The notes under the pieces were generated by a model that ran no database searches, was not told the origin of the DNA, and saw nothing but the letters and a program-made list of their open reading frames with translations. A program made the position numbers and the translations under genes. This document shows, in pieces, positions 36,783 to 45,590 of a DNA stretch of 64,000 bases (the stretch's first letter is position 1; each line of letters opens with the position of its first letter). Location of the stretch: NCBI RefSeq assembly GCF_016629665.1, contig NZ_JAEPRQ010000002.1, positions 310,001-374,000 of the forward strand, in the 5' to 3' direction. Source of the DNA: Paracoccus caeni (GTDB lineage Bacteria; Pseudomonadota; Alphaproteobacteria; Rhodobacterales; Rhodobacteraceae).

Positions 36783-37517
36783 ATGAAACGCGATTTAGGC
36801 GGGCTGCGGATGCCGGGCTTCGGGATGGGTTTCTGGCCCGCCGCGCTGACGCTTCTTTTCGCGGCAATGGGCGGATTTATCGCGCATTCGGTCTGGCTGG
36901 GCCTTGGCGGACTGACCAACGATCTGCAGGGCCGCAGCCCGTTTTACGCCGCCTCGATGCCGCTGACGACGGCGATCATGTTCCTGCACATGATCACCGG
37001 CGCGCTGCTGACGGTGATCGCGCCGCTACAGGTCATCAACCCGATCCGCCGCAACTGGCCGCGCTTTCATCGCTGGTCCGGGCGGATCATGGTCGGGCTT
37101 GGCATCTTCACCGGTTTCGGCGGCATCCTTTATGCCACGCGCCACGGCACTACGGGCGGTGCGTTCATGGACCTGTCCTCAACCGTCTATGGCCTGCTGA
37201 TGCTTCTGGCGGCGGTGCAGACTTACCGCCTTGGCCGGGCGCGGAAATGGATGGTGCATCGTCGTTGGGGATGGCGCTTTACCGTGCTGGTCATCGCCTC
37301 GTGGCTCTACCGAATGCACTATGTCATCTGGGACCGGCTGACCGGCGGGCTGTGGACCACACCGGATATGACCGGGCCCTTCGACCGCTTTCAGGCATGG
37401 GCGTTCTATCTCTCTTATGCCGCGTTGCTGGAGCTGTGGTTTCTGTGGGAAGACCGGCGACGGATGCGCAAACGCCCGCAACCGGCGATGCGCCCTGCCC
37501 CTGCGGGGACTGGATAA
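36783..37517 (+). CDS. DUF2306 family membrane protein
   Basis: A 244-residue integral membrane protein with about six or seven helices and the DUF2306 core (LHMITGALLTVIAPLQVI, RFHRWSGRIMVGLGIFTGFGG, and a later WMVHRRWGWRF). Histidines in the helices resemble those of haem- or metal-handling membrane proteins, but the family is uncharacterised. Ribosome site GGTGGAG. The siderophore-reductase gene follows 91 bases downstream on the same strand, so both may be expressed from the strong promoter at 36726. Confidence 0.8.
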   Translation: MKRDLGGLRMPGFGMGFWPAALTLLFAAMGGFIAHSVWLGLGGLTNDLQGRSPFYAASMPLTTAIMFLHMITGALLTVIAPLQVINPIRRNWPRFHRWSGRIMVGLGIFTGFGGILYATRHGTTGGAFMDLSSTVYGLLMLLAAVQTYRLGRARKWMVHRRWGWRFTVLVIASWLYRMHYVIWDRLTGGLWTTPDMTGPFDRFQAWAFYLSYAALLELWFLWEDRRRMRKRPQPAMRPAPAGTG

Positions 37518-37608
37518 ATCCGGCAGCATCCACTAGCCACGAAGGCAGCCCATCCCTGCCCTCAGGAATCAGCCAAATCCACCCCGCCTGCCTGAGAGGA
37601 TCGCCGCC

Positions 37609-38637
37609 ATGCCCACCATCTCGACCACGCTTGTCCTGTCGCCCCTGCCCGCGATCGAGGCTTTGGGCCAGCGCGCCGCCGCGATGGGCGCAGAGGTCCG
37701 GCGCGACGGCGACCAGATCGAGGTTCAGGGCGCGGCCAGCCGGGTCCGGGCCGGGGCGCGTGGCGATAACCTGTCGCTTGAACTGATCGCCGATACCGAT
37801 GAGGATCTGCTGAAAATCCGCGGGCTGATCGAGGCGTTCGTGACCGCCCACGGCATCACCGACATCGACTGGAAGGGCGCCAAGCCGCGCAAATCGCGCC
37901 TGACCATGGCTCGGGCGCTGTCCTGCACCCGTATCTCGCCGTCATTCTGCCGGGTTCGTCTGGCAGGGGATTTCAGCGCATTCCGCGATGGCGGGTTGCA
38001 TTTCCGCCTGCTGATCGCCCCGGATGGCGCGCTCCTGCCCGAACCGGGCGCGGATGGCGATCTGGTCTGGCCGGGCGGTATCGACGCATGGCACCGCCCG
38101 CCCTATACGATCCGCGCCATGTCGGCAGAGGCCGACTGGATGGACTTTGACATCTTCCTGCATGCAGGTGGCCGCGTCACCGAATGGACCGAGGATCTGC
38201 GCCCCGGCGATCCCGTTGCCCTGACCGGGCCTGGCGGCAAGGGCATTCGTCCCGCGCGCTGGCTGGGCCTTGCCGGGGACGAAACTGCCCTGCCGGTGAT
38301 CCTGCGCGCCATTGAGGCGGCTGATCCCGAAACGCAGGGCCATGCCTCGATCCTGATCGCCGAGAGCGCCGATATTCAGCCGGTGACAGCGCCACCCGGC
38401 CTGCGGCTGGAATGGGTCTTGCGCAGCGAGGGGCGGTCGCTGCTGGATCTCTTCCGCGCGCTGCCCACCCCGCCCGAAACCGACCGCTTCATGTTCTTCG
38501 CAGGCGAGCGGCAGGACGCGGCAGTGGCGCGTGAACATGCGAAATCGCTGGGCATGACGGCGGGCGAATATCACTGCGCCGCCTATTGGACGGAAGGCTG
38601 GACCCCGCCGCTGTCGCAGAAACAGGCGCGCCGCTGA
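37609..38637 (+). CDS. DUF2218-siderophore-interacting protein fusion (ferric-siderophore reductase)
   Basis: A 342-residue protein in two parts. Residues about 5-92 form a DUF2218 domain (LSPLPAIEALGQRAAAMGAEV ... HGITDIDW). The rest is a siderophore-interacting protein of the FAD-binding ViuB/YqjH family, with RPPYTIRAM for FAD binding, DIFLHAGGRVTEW, GPGGKGI and the closing AAYWTEG. The family reduces imported Fe(III)-siderophore in the cytoplasm using NAD(P)H and releases Fe(II). It is convergent with the transporter ATPase gene and fits the adjacent uptake system. Confidence 0.92.
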   Translation: MPTISTTLVLSPLPAIEALGQRAAAMGAEVRRDGDQIEVQGAASRVRAGARGDNLSLELIADTDEDLLKIRGLIEAFVTAHGITDIDWKGAKPRKSRLTMARALSCTRISPSFCRVRLAGDFSAFRDGGLHFRLLIAPDGALLPEPGADGDLVWPGGIDAWHRPPYTIRAMSAEADWMDFDIFLHAGGRVTEWTEDLRPGDPVALTGPGGKGIRPARWLGLAGDETALPVILRAIEAADPETQGHASILIAESADIQPVTAPPGLRLEWVLRSEGRSLLDLFRALPTPPETDRFMFFAGERQDAAVAREHAKSLGMTAGEYHCAAYWTEGWTPPLSQKQARR

Positions 38638-38647
38638 CGCCGCGAGC

Positions 38648-39427
38648 CTAGCGCGCCTTCGGGATACACATTGCGCGCCCCGTTTCGGGGTCTTGCAGAA
38701 TGCTGACATTCACTCCGAAGACCTGCGCCACGTTCTGCGGGGTCAGCACATCGGCAGGCGCACCCTCGGCGGCAATCCGGCCCGCATCCAGCAGGATCAG
38801 ATGATCCGCATGCCGCGCCGCCTGATTGAGATCGTGCAGCACCGCCACCACCGTCCGGCCCGCATGGACCAGATCCTCGATCAGATGCAGCACCTCAATC
38901 TGATGGGCGAGATCCAGAAAGGTCGTCGGCTCGTCCAGCAACACGATCCGGCTTCGCTGGGCAAGGACCATCGCGATCCATGCCCGCTGCCGCTGCCCGC
39001 CCGACAACTGGTCAAGCGGCTGGTCACGCAGATCGGCGGTTCGGGTCAGCCGGAATGCCTCGGTCACGGCAGCCTCGTCCTTGTCCGACCAGCGCGACAG
39101 CAGGCCGCGATGCGGAAAGCGGCCCATGCGGACCAGATCGGCAACGATCATCCCCTCGGGCGCTTGCGGCGATTGCGGCAGGATGCCGACACGGCGGGCC
39201 AGATCGCGCGCGGCCATCGCCGGGACCGAGGCTCCGTCAAGCAGCACCTGCCCGCCGCGTGGACGCATGGTCCCGGCAAGCGCACGCAGCAGCGTGGATT
39301 TGCCGCTGCCATTCGGGCCTGCCAGCACGGTGAACCGCCCCGGCGGGATCGTCAGATCCATGCCGGTGACGATCGGCTTCGCGCCATAGCCAAGGGTCAG
39401 ATCGCGGGTGACGAGACCGTCAGTCAT
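38648..39427 (-). CDS. Iron-siderophore ABC transporter ATPase
   Basis: A 259-residue ABC ATPase of the FecE/FhuC type. Walker A GPNGSGKSTLLRAL, Q-loop VGILPQSPQAPEG, signature LSGGQRQRAWIAM, Walker B RIVLLDEPTTFLDL and the switch His in VVAVLHDLNQAARH are all intact. It powers import through the two permeases encoded immediately upstream. Its start lies inside the end of the preceding permease gene (8-base overlap). Confidence 0.95.
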   Translation of the reverse strand: MTDGLVTRDLTLGYGAKPIVTGMDLTIPPGRFTVLAGPNGSGKSTLLRALAGTMRPRGGQVLLDGASVPAMAARDLARRVGILPQSPQAPEGMIVADLVRMGRFPHRGLLSRWSDKDEAAVTEAFRLTRTADLRDQPLDQLSGGQRQRAWIAMVLAQRSRIVLLDEPTTFLDLAHQIEVLHLIEDLVHAGRTVVAVLHDLNQAARHADHLILLDAGRIAAEGAPADVLTPQNVAQVFGVNVSILQDPETGRAMCIPKAR

Positions 39428-40397
39428 TGCGGTGCCTCCACATCAGCCAGCCAAAGAAAGGTGCGCCCAGAAGCGCCGTCAGAATGCCCGCAGGGATCTG
39501 CGCGGGCGCGATGATGCTGCGCCCGACCGTATCGGCCAGAAGCAGCAGACCCGCGCCCATCAGCGCCGACAAAGGCAGCAGGCGGCGATGGCCCGCGCCG
39601 ACCAGATGCCGGGCGATATGGGGCGCGATCAGACCGACGAAGCCGATAGGCCCGGTCGCAGCCACCGCCGCCGCCGCGATCAGCGCGCAAAGCGCCAGCA
39701 TCCCCGCCCGCGACCACGGCGCCGAAACGCCCAAGCCCCGCACCACCGGGTCCTCGAACCCCAGCAAATCCAGAACCGGCGCCAGCAGCATCAGCAGGAT
39801 CATCGCAGGCGTCATCCACATCAGCAGAATCCACAGCTTTTCCCACCGGCTGTCCTGCAAGCTGCCCGCCATCCATATCATCGAGCGTTGGACCAGAATG
39901 ATATCGCCCATCGAGGACAGGAAGCCCGCAATACCTCCGGTCAGCGCGCCGCAGCCGATACCGATCAGGATGATCCGTTGCGACCGCATGCCGACACGGA
40001 TCGCCAGCCCCTGAATCAGCGCGACCATCACCATCGCCCCGCCGAATGCCGCCCAGGGCAGCCATGCCAGCGAAACCCCCGGCATGCCGATGATCAGCAC
40101 CAGCGCCGCCAAAGCCGCGCCGCCATTGATGCCGATCAGCCCCGGCTCGGCCAGCGGGTTGCGCATCGCCGCCTGACAGATCGCCCCGGCCAAGGCCAGC
40201 GCGGCACCGATGGTCATCGCCAAAAGCGCCCTCGGCAGGCGCAATTGATTGAGGATGAAGACCGCGTCGGGCGGCGCCTCGCCAAAACCCGTCAGCGCCG
40301 ACAGGATATGGCCAAGCGGGATCGGCCGGTCGCCGAACCCAAGCGCGGCCAGAAGCAGAAGCGGCATGGCCAGTGCGGCGATCAGCGTGACCCTCAT
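39420..40397 (-). CDS. Iron-siderophore ABC transporter permease (FecD-type)
   Basis: A 325-residue FecCD-family permease with about nine or ten helices. Family motifs: LRLPRALLAMTIGAALALAGA, MRNPLAEPGLIGINGGAALA and TGPIGFVGLIAPHIARHLVG, the EAA-like coupling region. The true start is MRVTLIAALAMP at 40397, overlapping the previous permease stop by 4 bases; the same frame stays open much further upstream, but that part runs out of frame across the other permease. Confidence 0.93.
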   Translation of the reverse strand: MRVTLIAALAMPLLLLAALGFGDRPIPLGHILSALTGFGEAPPDAVFILNQLRLPRALLAMTIGAALALAGAICQAAMRNPLAEPGLIGINGGAALAALVLIIGMPGVSLAWLPWAAFGGAMVMVALIQGLAIRVGMRSQRIILIGIGCGALTGGIAGFLSSMGDIILVQRSMIWMAGSLQDSRWEKLWILLMWMTPAMILLMLLAPVLDLLGFEDPVVRGLGVSAPWSRAGMLALCALIAAAAVAATGPIGFVGLIAPHIARHLVGAGHRRLLPLSALMGAGLLLLADTVGRSIIAPAQIPAGILTALLGAPFFGWLMWRHRND

Positions 40398-41383
40398 GCC
40401 AGCCGCCCCGCCCGCTTGCCCTGCGCCAGCCAGATGAAGACCGGCGCGCCAAGAACGGCCAAGGCGACGCCCACCGGCACATCCCGGTCCCAGACGGCGC
40501 GCGGCAGTGTGTCGGCGATCAGTAGCACCGCCGCCCCCGTCACCATCGCAAAGGGCAGTCGCGCGCCATAGCCCGCGCCCCAGACCAGCCGGATCGCATG
40601 CGGCACGATCAGCCCGACGAAGCCCACCGGCCCGGCCAGCGCCACCGCCCCCCCGGCCAGAAGTGCGACCATCACCACCGTCAGCCGCCACCACAGCGTC
40701 AGGTTCAGGCCCAGCCCGCTGGCAATATCCTCGCCCATCGCCAAGACCTCTACCGCGCCACGGCTTAGCATTGCCGCAACCAGCGCCAGCCCGATCCAGG
40801 GCATGACCGCAACCACATCCTGCATCCGTATCCCGGCCAGCGAACCAACCGTCCAGATCCGCACCGCATCCAGCGTGCCCGCATCGAAGATCAACAGCGC
40901 CGAAGTCACCGACATCAGGAAACTGCCGACGATCACCCCGGCCAGCGTGATCCTCAGCGGCGTGCCGCCCCGTTGCCCGGCCATGCCAAGCGTGTGGACC
41001 AGGACGACCGCAGCGCCCGCGCCGATGAAGGCCGCCCAGACATAGCTGCCACGCCCGCCCGCCAAATCCAGCGCCAGCAGCAGCACGACGGCAAAGGCCG
41101 CGCCCGCATTGACCCCAAGGATGCCCGGATCGGCCAGCGGGTTGCGCGTCACCGCCTGCAGCATCGTCCCCGCCGCCGCCAGCGCCGCACCGACCGCAAT
41201 CGCCGCCAACACCCGTGGCAGCCTGACGGTCAGCACCAGCAGATCCTCGCGCGCCTCGCCGCCCTGCCACAGCGCCTCGATCACCCGCGACACCGGCAGA
41301 TCGGCCGAGCCAACGGTCAGCGCCCAGAGCGCCAGCAGCCCGACGCCCAGCGTCAGGGCCAGAAGCGCCGGCAGCCTTGTCAT
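40394..41383 (-). CDS. Iron-siderophore ABC transporter permease (FecC-type)
   Basis: A 329-residue FecCD-family permease with VRLPRVLAAIAVGAALAAAGTMLQAVTRNPLADPGILGVN-type motifs (seen as RLPRVLAAIAVGAAL and TRNPLADPGILGVNAGAA) and GPVGFVGLIVPHAIRLVWG. It pairs with the second permease to form the inner-membrane channel. ATGA overlaps link it to the binding protein before and the permease after, a compact uptake operon. Confidence 0.94.
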   Translation of the reverse strand: MTRLPALLALTLGVGLLALWALTVGSADLPVSRVIEALWQGGEAREDLLVLTVRLPRVLAAIAVGAALAAAGTMLQAVTRNPLADPGILGVNAGAAFAVVLLLALDLAGGRGSYVWAAFIGAGAAVVLVHTLGMAGQRGGTPLRITLAGVIVGSFLMSVTSALLIFDAGTLDAVRIWTVGSLAGIRMQDVVAVMPWIGLALVAAMLSRGAVEVLAMGEDIASGLGLNLTLWWRLTVVMVALLAGGAVALAGPVGFVGLIVPHAIRLVWGAGYGARLPFAMVTGAAVLLIADTLPRAVWDRDVPVGVALAVLGAPVFIWLAQGKRAGRLA

Positions 41384-42306
41384 TCGCCGATCACAAGCCG
41401 CTCTACATCGTCAAGGATGCGATGGGCCGAGGCGATGCCGCTGAACTCCATCCAGATGCCGGGGTCCAGCGGGTAAACGCGATCGGCCTGCGCCGCAGGC
41501 AGCATCTGCCACAGCGGATTGCCGACAACCTCGTCAAGACGCCCGCTTTCCGCCGAGTCGTTCATACCGCCAACGATATAAAGCAGCGTATCGCCATCCA
41601 GTCCCGCCAGATCCTCCCAGTCTGGGCGCTTCATCTCTTCCCCGCCGGTGAAGCGTTCATACTCGCTGCGCTTCACCCCAAGATCGCGTAGCAGCGCGAA
41701 GGGGGCATAGGCATTGGGGCCGTCCAGATAGACCTGAAAATCCCATGGGGTGATGCGGATGATTGAGACCGTCGTGTCGGGAATACGCGGCTTCATCTCT
41801 TCGATCCGTGCATCCAACGCGGCGATCTGTTCCTCATATTCCGCCTCGCGCCCGCCGATCTGGGCGATGATCCGTTGATAACCGCGCCATTCGGGCTGGC
41901 TGATCAGCGCCGTCGGGGCGATCTGGCTCAGCATCGGGTAAAGGCTTTCGGCCATGTTGCTTCCAAGGATCAGATCGGGCTGCGCGGCCACGACAGCTTC
42001 GATGCTGGGCTCCATGAGCGAGCCGATATCGGCAACGCCCGCCGCCTCGGCCCGCGCCTTCAGGTCAAGATCGGACATGCCGGTCAGCGGTGCCGCAACG
42101 ACCGGCAGGCCAAGCTCCAGCGCCATGCCCAGCGAATAGGTGGGATCGGTGACCACGATCCGCTGCGGATTGTCGGGCAGACAAAGCGGCGCGGCGACCA
42201 GCATCGGATCATCAAACACGCGCCCGTCGCAGCTTTCGGCAAATGCGGGGAAGGCGGCGACGGTCAGGATGGGGCCAAGGACCAGTCCGGCGAAAAGGCG
42301 CATCAC
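41380..42306 (-). CDS. Periplasmic iron-siderophore-binding protein
   Basis: A 308-residue class III periplasmic binding protein. A signal peptide (MMRLFAGLVLGPILTVAAFPAFA) precedes the two-lobed fold with PQRIVVTDPTYSLGMALELGLPVVA, PSIEAVVAAQPDLILGS and the domain-linking long helix region. The mature N-terminus has two cysteines (ESCDGRVF, APLCLPDN) that could pair. It delivers the ferric chelate from the outer-membrane receptor to the permeases. It is separated from the receptor gene by a terminator-like hairpin. Confidence 0.92.
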   Translation of the reverse strand: MMRLFAGLVLGPILTVAAFPAFAESCDGRVFDDPMLVAAPLCLPDNPQRIVVTDPTYSLGMALELGLPVVAAPLTGMSDLDLKARAEAAGVADIGSLMEPSIEAVVAAQPDLILGSNMAESLYPMLSQIAPTALISQPEWRGYQRIIAQIGGREAEYEEQIAALDARIEEMKPRIPDTTVSIIRITPWDFQVYLDGPNAYAPFALLRDLGVKRSEYERFTGGEEMKRPDWEDLAGLDGDTLLYIVGGMNDSAESGRLDEVVGNPLWQMLPAAQADRVYPLDPGIWMEFSGIASAHRILDDVERLVIGE

Positions 42307-42320
42307 GGGCTCCGATAGTC

Positions 42321-42359
42321 AGAAAAGAAAATCACGCCCCGGCAGGAAGCCGGAGCGTG
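42321..42359 (-). terminator. Terminator/attenuator between receptor and ABC genes
   Basis: On the minus strand CACGC(T)CCGGC pairs with GCCGG(G)GCGTG, followed by ATTTTCTTTTC. The stem with one internal mismatch plus a T-rich tail fits an intrinsic terminator. As the ABC genes follow at once without an obvious promoter, partial read-through would give more receptor than transporter. Confidence 0.75.
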
Positions 42360-42377
42360 TGGTGATGTCAAGCGGAC

Positions 42378-44678
42378 TTAGAAGCTGTAGTCCAGCCGCA
42401 GCCCGATCTCGCGCCGGTCGCCAAGCGTGGCCATCGCGCCGGGGCCGTATTCATAGGTAAAGTATTCCCGATCGAACAGGTTGGTCGCATAGGCGGTCAG
42501 CTTCGCATTCTCCCAACCATAGCCGACAGCAGCATCGACGGTGCCGAAGCCGCCCAGTTCCAGCGGGTTGTTGCTTTCCAGCCGCGACAACATGCTGCTT
42601 TGGACGCGCAGATTGCCGTTGGCGAACCATCCCAGATCGTCGCCCCAGGCAACACCAAGGCTGAGGTTCCGTTTGGGAGCGTTGCCGAAGGCAAGGCCGG
42701 TATAGTCGTTATTGCCCAGCACGAAGTCGGTAAATTCGGTATGCAGCAACCCGACCGAGGCGGTTACGTCCAGCCGGTCCGTGACCTCATAGGCCAGATC
42801 AAGCTCTGCCCCGTAGGATTTGGACTCGCCAGCATTGGCAATATAGCTGGTCGTTGAATCACCGGGCGTTTCCCAGACCTCAACCTGTTGACCGTCCCAT
42901 TTCTGATAGAACACATTCGCCGCAACGCTGAGGCGATCATCCATGAACCTTCCGCGCCAGGACAATTCAAGGTTTTTGGTCCATTCCGCGTCATAGCTGT
43001 AGGGCGAACCGTTTTTTGCCCGAATACTGGCACCGCCGGGACGATAGCCTTCCTGATAGATCAACGACAGGCTCTGATCCTCGGACAGATCGTAGCTGAT
43101 GCCCAGTTTCGGGATGAAAACAGTATCGCTGTATTCATTCGACGAACTGGTGGAGCTGGACGGGACATCGGGACGAAACGGCGTCGTGATGTCCACGGTC
43201 GCATGCTGATCCTGGCTGAAGCGGTCAAGGCGACCGCCACCGATAATGCTCCAGCTTGGGGCGAATTCGTATTCGACCTCGGCGAAAAGAGCGGTATTGC
43301 GAATATCGGCGGTGTTTTTGGTTCGGAGATCCTCGATGACCAGCCCCGTCGGGCTGGACAGGTCAAGGTTTGGCAGCATCGCGTTACGGTAACTGCGATG
43401 CTCTTCCTTGCTGAAGTAGAGACCTCCAACCCAACGCAAGTTGTCGAATTCGTAGTTCAGCCGGAATTCCTGCGACAACAGCCGCTGATCGAATTCGCCG
43501 TCCACGGTGTAGAATTCACCCGGCGTGCCGTGGTTGATCGAGTTCCGCGACGTCACTGAATGGGTCCATCCGGTCTGCGCAGTAAGGGTCAGGTTCGCAT
43601 TGATCTCATGCTCGACCTCGACCCCGAAATTGTCCACCCGCGTTTCGCGCACATCCTGAAACGCCGCGAAATCGTGCAGACCCGGCGCACCCGGATTTAC
43701 AAGGGGCACATAGGGGAAGCCCGCCAAATAGAAATCCGGCAAGATGTCGCCCCAACCATCACCACGGCGCGCATCGTATCCCGAGGAGGACGAGGACCAG
43801 TTCGGTCCATATATGTCGTTCTGCGTCGGGGCGTCGAAGCTGCGCGCATAGCTGAACAGGACGCGGGTATTGTCATCCTCGCCCGGAAGCCACAGCAGCT
43901 TGGCACGGAGCGACCAGTAATCGTCCTTCACATAGTCGTCGTAGCGGTCGTAACCCTTATAGGACGGATAGTTGAGATCGCTGTCTTTGCGGGAATATTC
44001 ACCGCTGACGCGATAGGCCAACCGATCGCCCAGCGCATCGCCATAGGCCAGACCAATCTGTTTATGGTTGTCGGAACCATAGGTGACCTGCGCCGCACCG
44101 GACGGGCTGAACTCGGGATCCTTTGTGCGCAGATAGACTGCACCGGCCAGCGCCGCGCGCCCGGTCAACGTCGATTGCGGGCCACGATAGACCTCGAGCT
44201 GTTCCAGATCGAAGGCGCCGCGCTGACCGCGGCGCGTGCCCTCGACAGTCTGCTGCACGCCATCGATATAGAAAGTGGCCAGCGGCGCCCCAAGACCCGG
44301 TGTCAGGCCTTCCGAATTGACGCCGCGAATAATGAAACCGCTTTCGGTCCAGTCGCCCTTGCTGACATTGGCCATCTGCCGATAGGCGTCGTCATAAGTC
44401 AGGATCGTCGGGCTTTCGAGGGCCTTTTGATCGACCACCGCAACACTCGCTGTGCTGTCGTCGATGTTCGTCGTGGTCCGGTCACCGTAAAGCGTGATCG
44501 TCTGCAGAACGACAGTATCTTCCGCCGGTGCAACCATGCCAAGTTGGGCGTTGCCGGGTTCTATATCGATTACCTGCTGGGCCTGAGCGATCTGCGGCAG
44601 GACCAACCCGCTGCAAATCGCCGATCCGGTCATCAAAGCCGCGATCACCGCGCGACGTTTCGCTAGAATTGTTTTCAT
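42378..44678 (-). CDS. TonB-dependent siderophore receptor
   Basis: A complete 766-residue outer-membrane receptor. The signal peptide ends near SGLVLPQIAQA. The plug domain starts at TVVLQTITLYGDRTTTN and includes GFIIRGVNSEG, ATFYIDGVQQ, LEQLEVYRGPQSTLTGRAALAGAV; the 22-strand barrel ends in EIGLRLDYSF with terminal Phe. GGGAAGG precedes the ATG. No N-terminal signalling domain for an anti-sigma partner is present. Position between the biosynthesis and ABC genes makes it the likely receptor for the siderophore made by this island. Confidence 0.95.
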   Translation of the reverse strand: MKTILAKRRAVIAALMTGSAICSGLVLPQIAQAQQVIDIEPGNAQLGMVAPAEDTVVLQTITLYGDRTTTNIDDSTASVAVVDQKALESPTILTYDDAYRQMANVSKGDWTESGFIIRGVNSEGLTPGLGAPLATFYIDGVQQTVEGTRRGQRGAFDLEQLEVYRGPQSTLTGRAALAGAVYLRTKDPEFSPSGAAQVTYGSDNHKQIGLAYGDALGDRLAYRVSGEYSRKDSDLNYPSYKGYDRYDDYVKDDYWSLRAKLLWLPGEDDNTRVLFSYARSFDAPTQNDIYGPNWSSSSSGYDARRGDGWGDILPDFYLAGFPYVPLVNPGAPGLHDFAAFQDVRETRVDNFGVEVEHEINANLTLTAQTGWTHSVTSRNSINHGTPGEFYTVDGEFDQRLLSQEFRLNYEFDNLRWVGGLYFSKEEHRSYRNAMLPNLDLSSPTGLVIEDLRTKNTADIRNTALFAEVEYEFAPSWSIIGGGRLDRFSQDQHATVDITTPFRPDVPSSSTSSSNEYSDTVFIPKLGISYDLSEDQSLSLIYQEGYRPGGASIRAKNGSPYSYDAEWTKNLELSWRGRFMDDRLSVAANVFYQKWDGQQVEVWETPGDSTTSYIANAGESKSYGAELDLAYEVTDRLDVTASVGLLHTEFTDFVLGNNDYTGLAFGNAPKRNLSLGVAWGDDLGWFANGNLRVQSSMLSRLESNNPLELGGFGTVDAAVGYGWENAKLTAYATNLFDREYFTYEYGPGAMATLGDRREIGLRLDYSF

Positions 44679-44751
44679 CTGTCCCGCCTTCCCGAAAAGG
44701 ATTTATGGCGAGGTCTGGCTGCACCGCATTGGCGGGAATCTGGCTGCCTCC

Positions 44752-44864
44752 TGCCGCTTCTTACGAATCCTGCGCAGAACTGAAAGCCTGTTTTCGGTAA
44801 ATCCGACAATTTTTCTTTGATTGTTGCCGAACCTCACCGTTCACCCGGTTTTCAGGGCAATCCG
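44752..44864 (-). promoter_or_regulatory. Imperfect direct repeats upstream of the receptor gene
   Basis: Within the ~250-base gap between the PPTase stop and the receptor start, the minus strand carries CGGATTGCCCTGAAAACCGG (44864-44845), CGGATTTACCGAAAACAGG (44805-44787) and a weaker GGATTCGTAAGAAGCGG (from 44770). They share GGATT-N4/5-GAA. Such spaced repeats are typical binding sites of activators, for example AraC-type siderophore sensors. No such regulator gene is in the window. Confidence 0.4.
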
Positions 44865-44927
44865 GGACACATTTTGCCAGCTAAACAGAACATAATTGCC
44901 CGCACCGTGATTTATTGACCCACGATT

Positions 44928-45590
44928 TCAATCTGGAATTGCAAGAGTAATGCAATCGCCCGCATCCAGAATATGCCGGACATAAATTTCGCTGTCCCGC
45001 AGGGTTATCCGCAGGTCGGTCCCGGTGATATCAAGGACATGCGCCTCGCGGAAATCGGGAATATCGGCGAGACGTGCGGAGATCGCCTTGTAAGCCGCTT
45101 CTTTCGCCGAAAAGACCACCGTGCCGAACCGTTGCGCATCCCATCCTTCGGGTCGCAGCGCCCGTTCCGCGTCATCCATGACCAGATGACCGATCTCGGC
45201 CAGCGTCTCGGCCGACATCAGCGGCTCGCAATCCAGCCCAAGCGCGGGCATTTGTCGCGACACCACCGCCACCGCTCGCCCCGCATGATGGCTGATCGAG
45301 CCCACGGCCCCCGAAGGCCAAACCGGCGCGCGCCCAGTCCGTTCAATCGGACCGTGCACGCCAAGCTCTTGAAGCGCCAGCAAGGCGCATAGCCTGCCCG
45401 CCAAAAACTCGCTGCGCCGTTTCGGGACTGCACCGCGCAGATCCTCGGGCAGATCGATCCGCCCCCCGCAATAGTCCAGCATTTGCGCATCGCCCGGCTG
45501 AAACGCAACGGATCGCCAGACAAGCCCCGGCAGATCAATCAGCCGCCGATCCTCGACCGGGCCGATCCATGATGCGGCATCGCCCGTCAT
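44928..45590 (-). CDS. 4'-phosphopantetheinyl transferase, EntD/Sfp type
   Basis: A 220-residue enzyme attaching phosphopantetheine from CoA to carrier domains. Motifs: RRSEFLAGRLCALLAL, the substrate region AVGSISHHAGRAVAVVS, the Mg2+ site ALGLDCEPL and the signature FSAKEAAYKAI. These are typical of EntD-like enzymes of siderophore clusters. It should activate the two ACPs and three PCPs encoded upstream. Its ATG overlaps the MATE stop by 4 bases, so it ends the biosynthetic operon. Confidence 0.94.
   Translation of the reverse strand: MTGDAASWIGPVEDRRLIDLPGLVWRSVAFQPGDAQMLDYCGGRIDLPEDLRGAVPKRRSEFLAGRLCALLALQELGVHGPIERTGRAPVWPSGAVGSISHHAGRAVAVVSRQMPALGLDCEPLMSAETLAEIGHLVMDDAERALRPEGWDAQRFGTVVFSAKEAAYKAISARLADIPDFREAHVLDITGTDLRITLRDSEIYVRHILDAGDCITLAIPD

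Noticed and set aside
39420..41270. 616-residue minus-strand frame suggesting a fused permease
   Set aside because: Only its second half is a FecCD permease; the first half reads the neighbouring permease gene in the wrong frame. Two separate permeases with a 4-base overlap explain the DNA.
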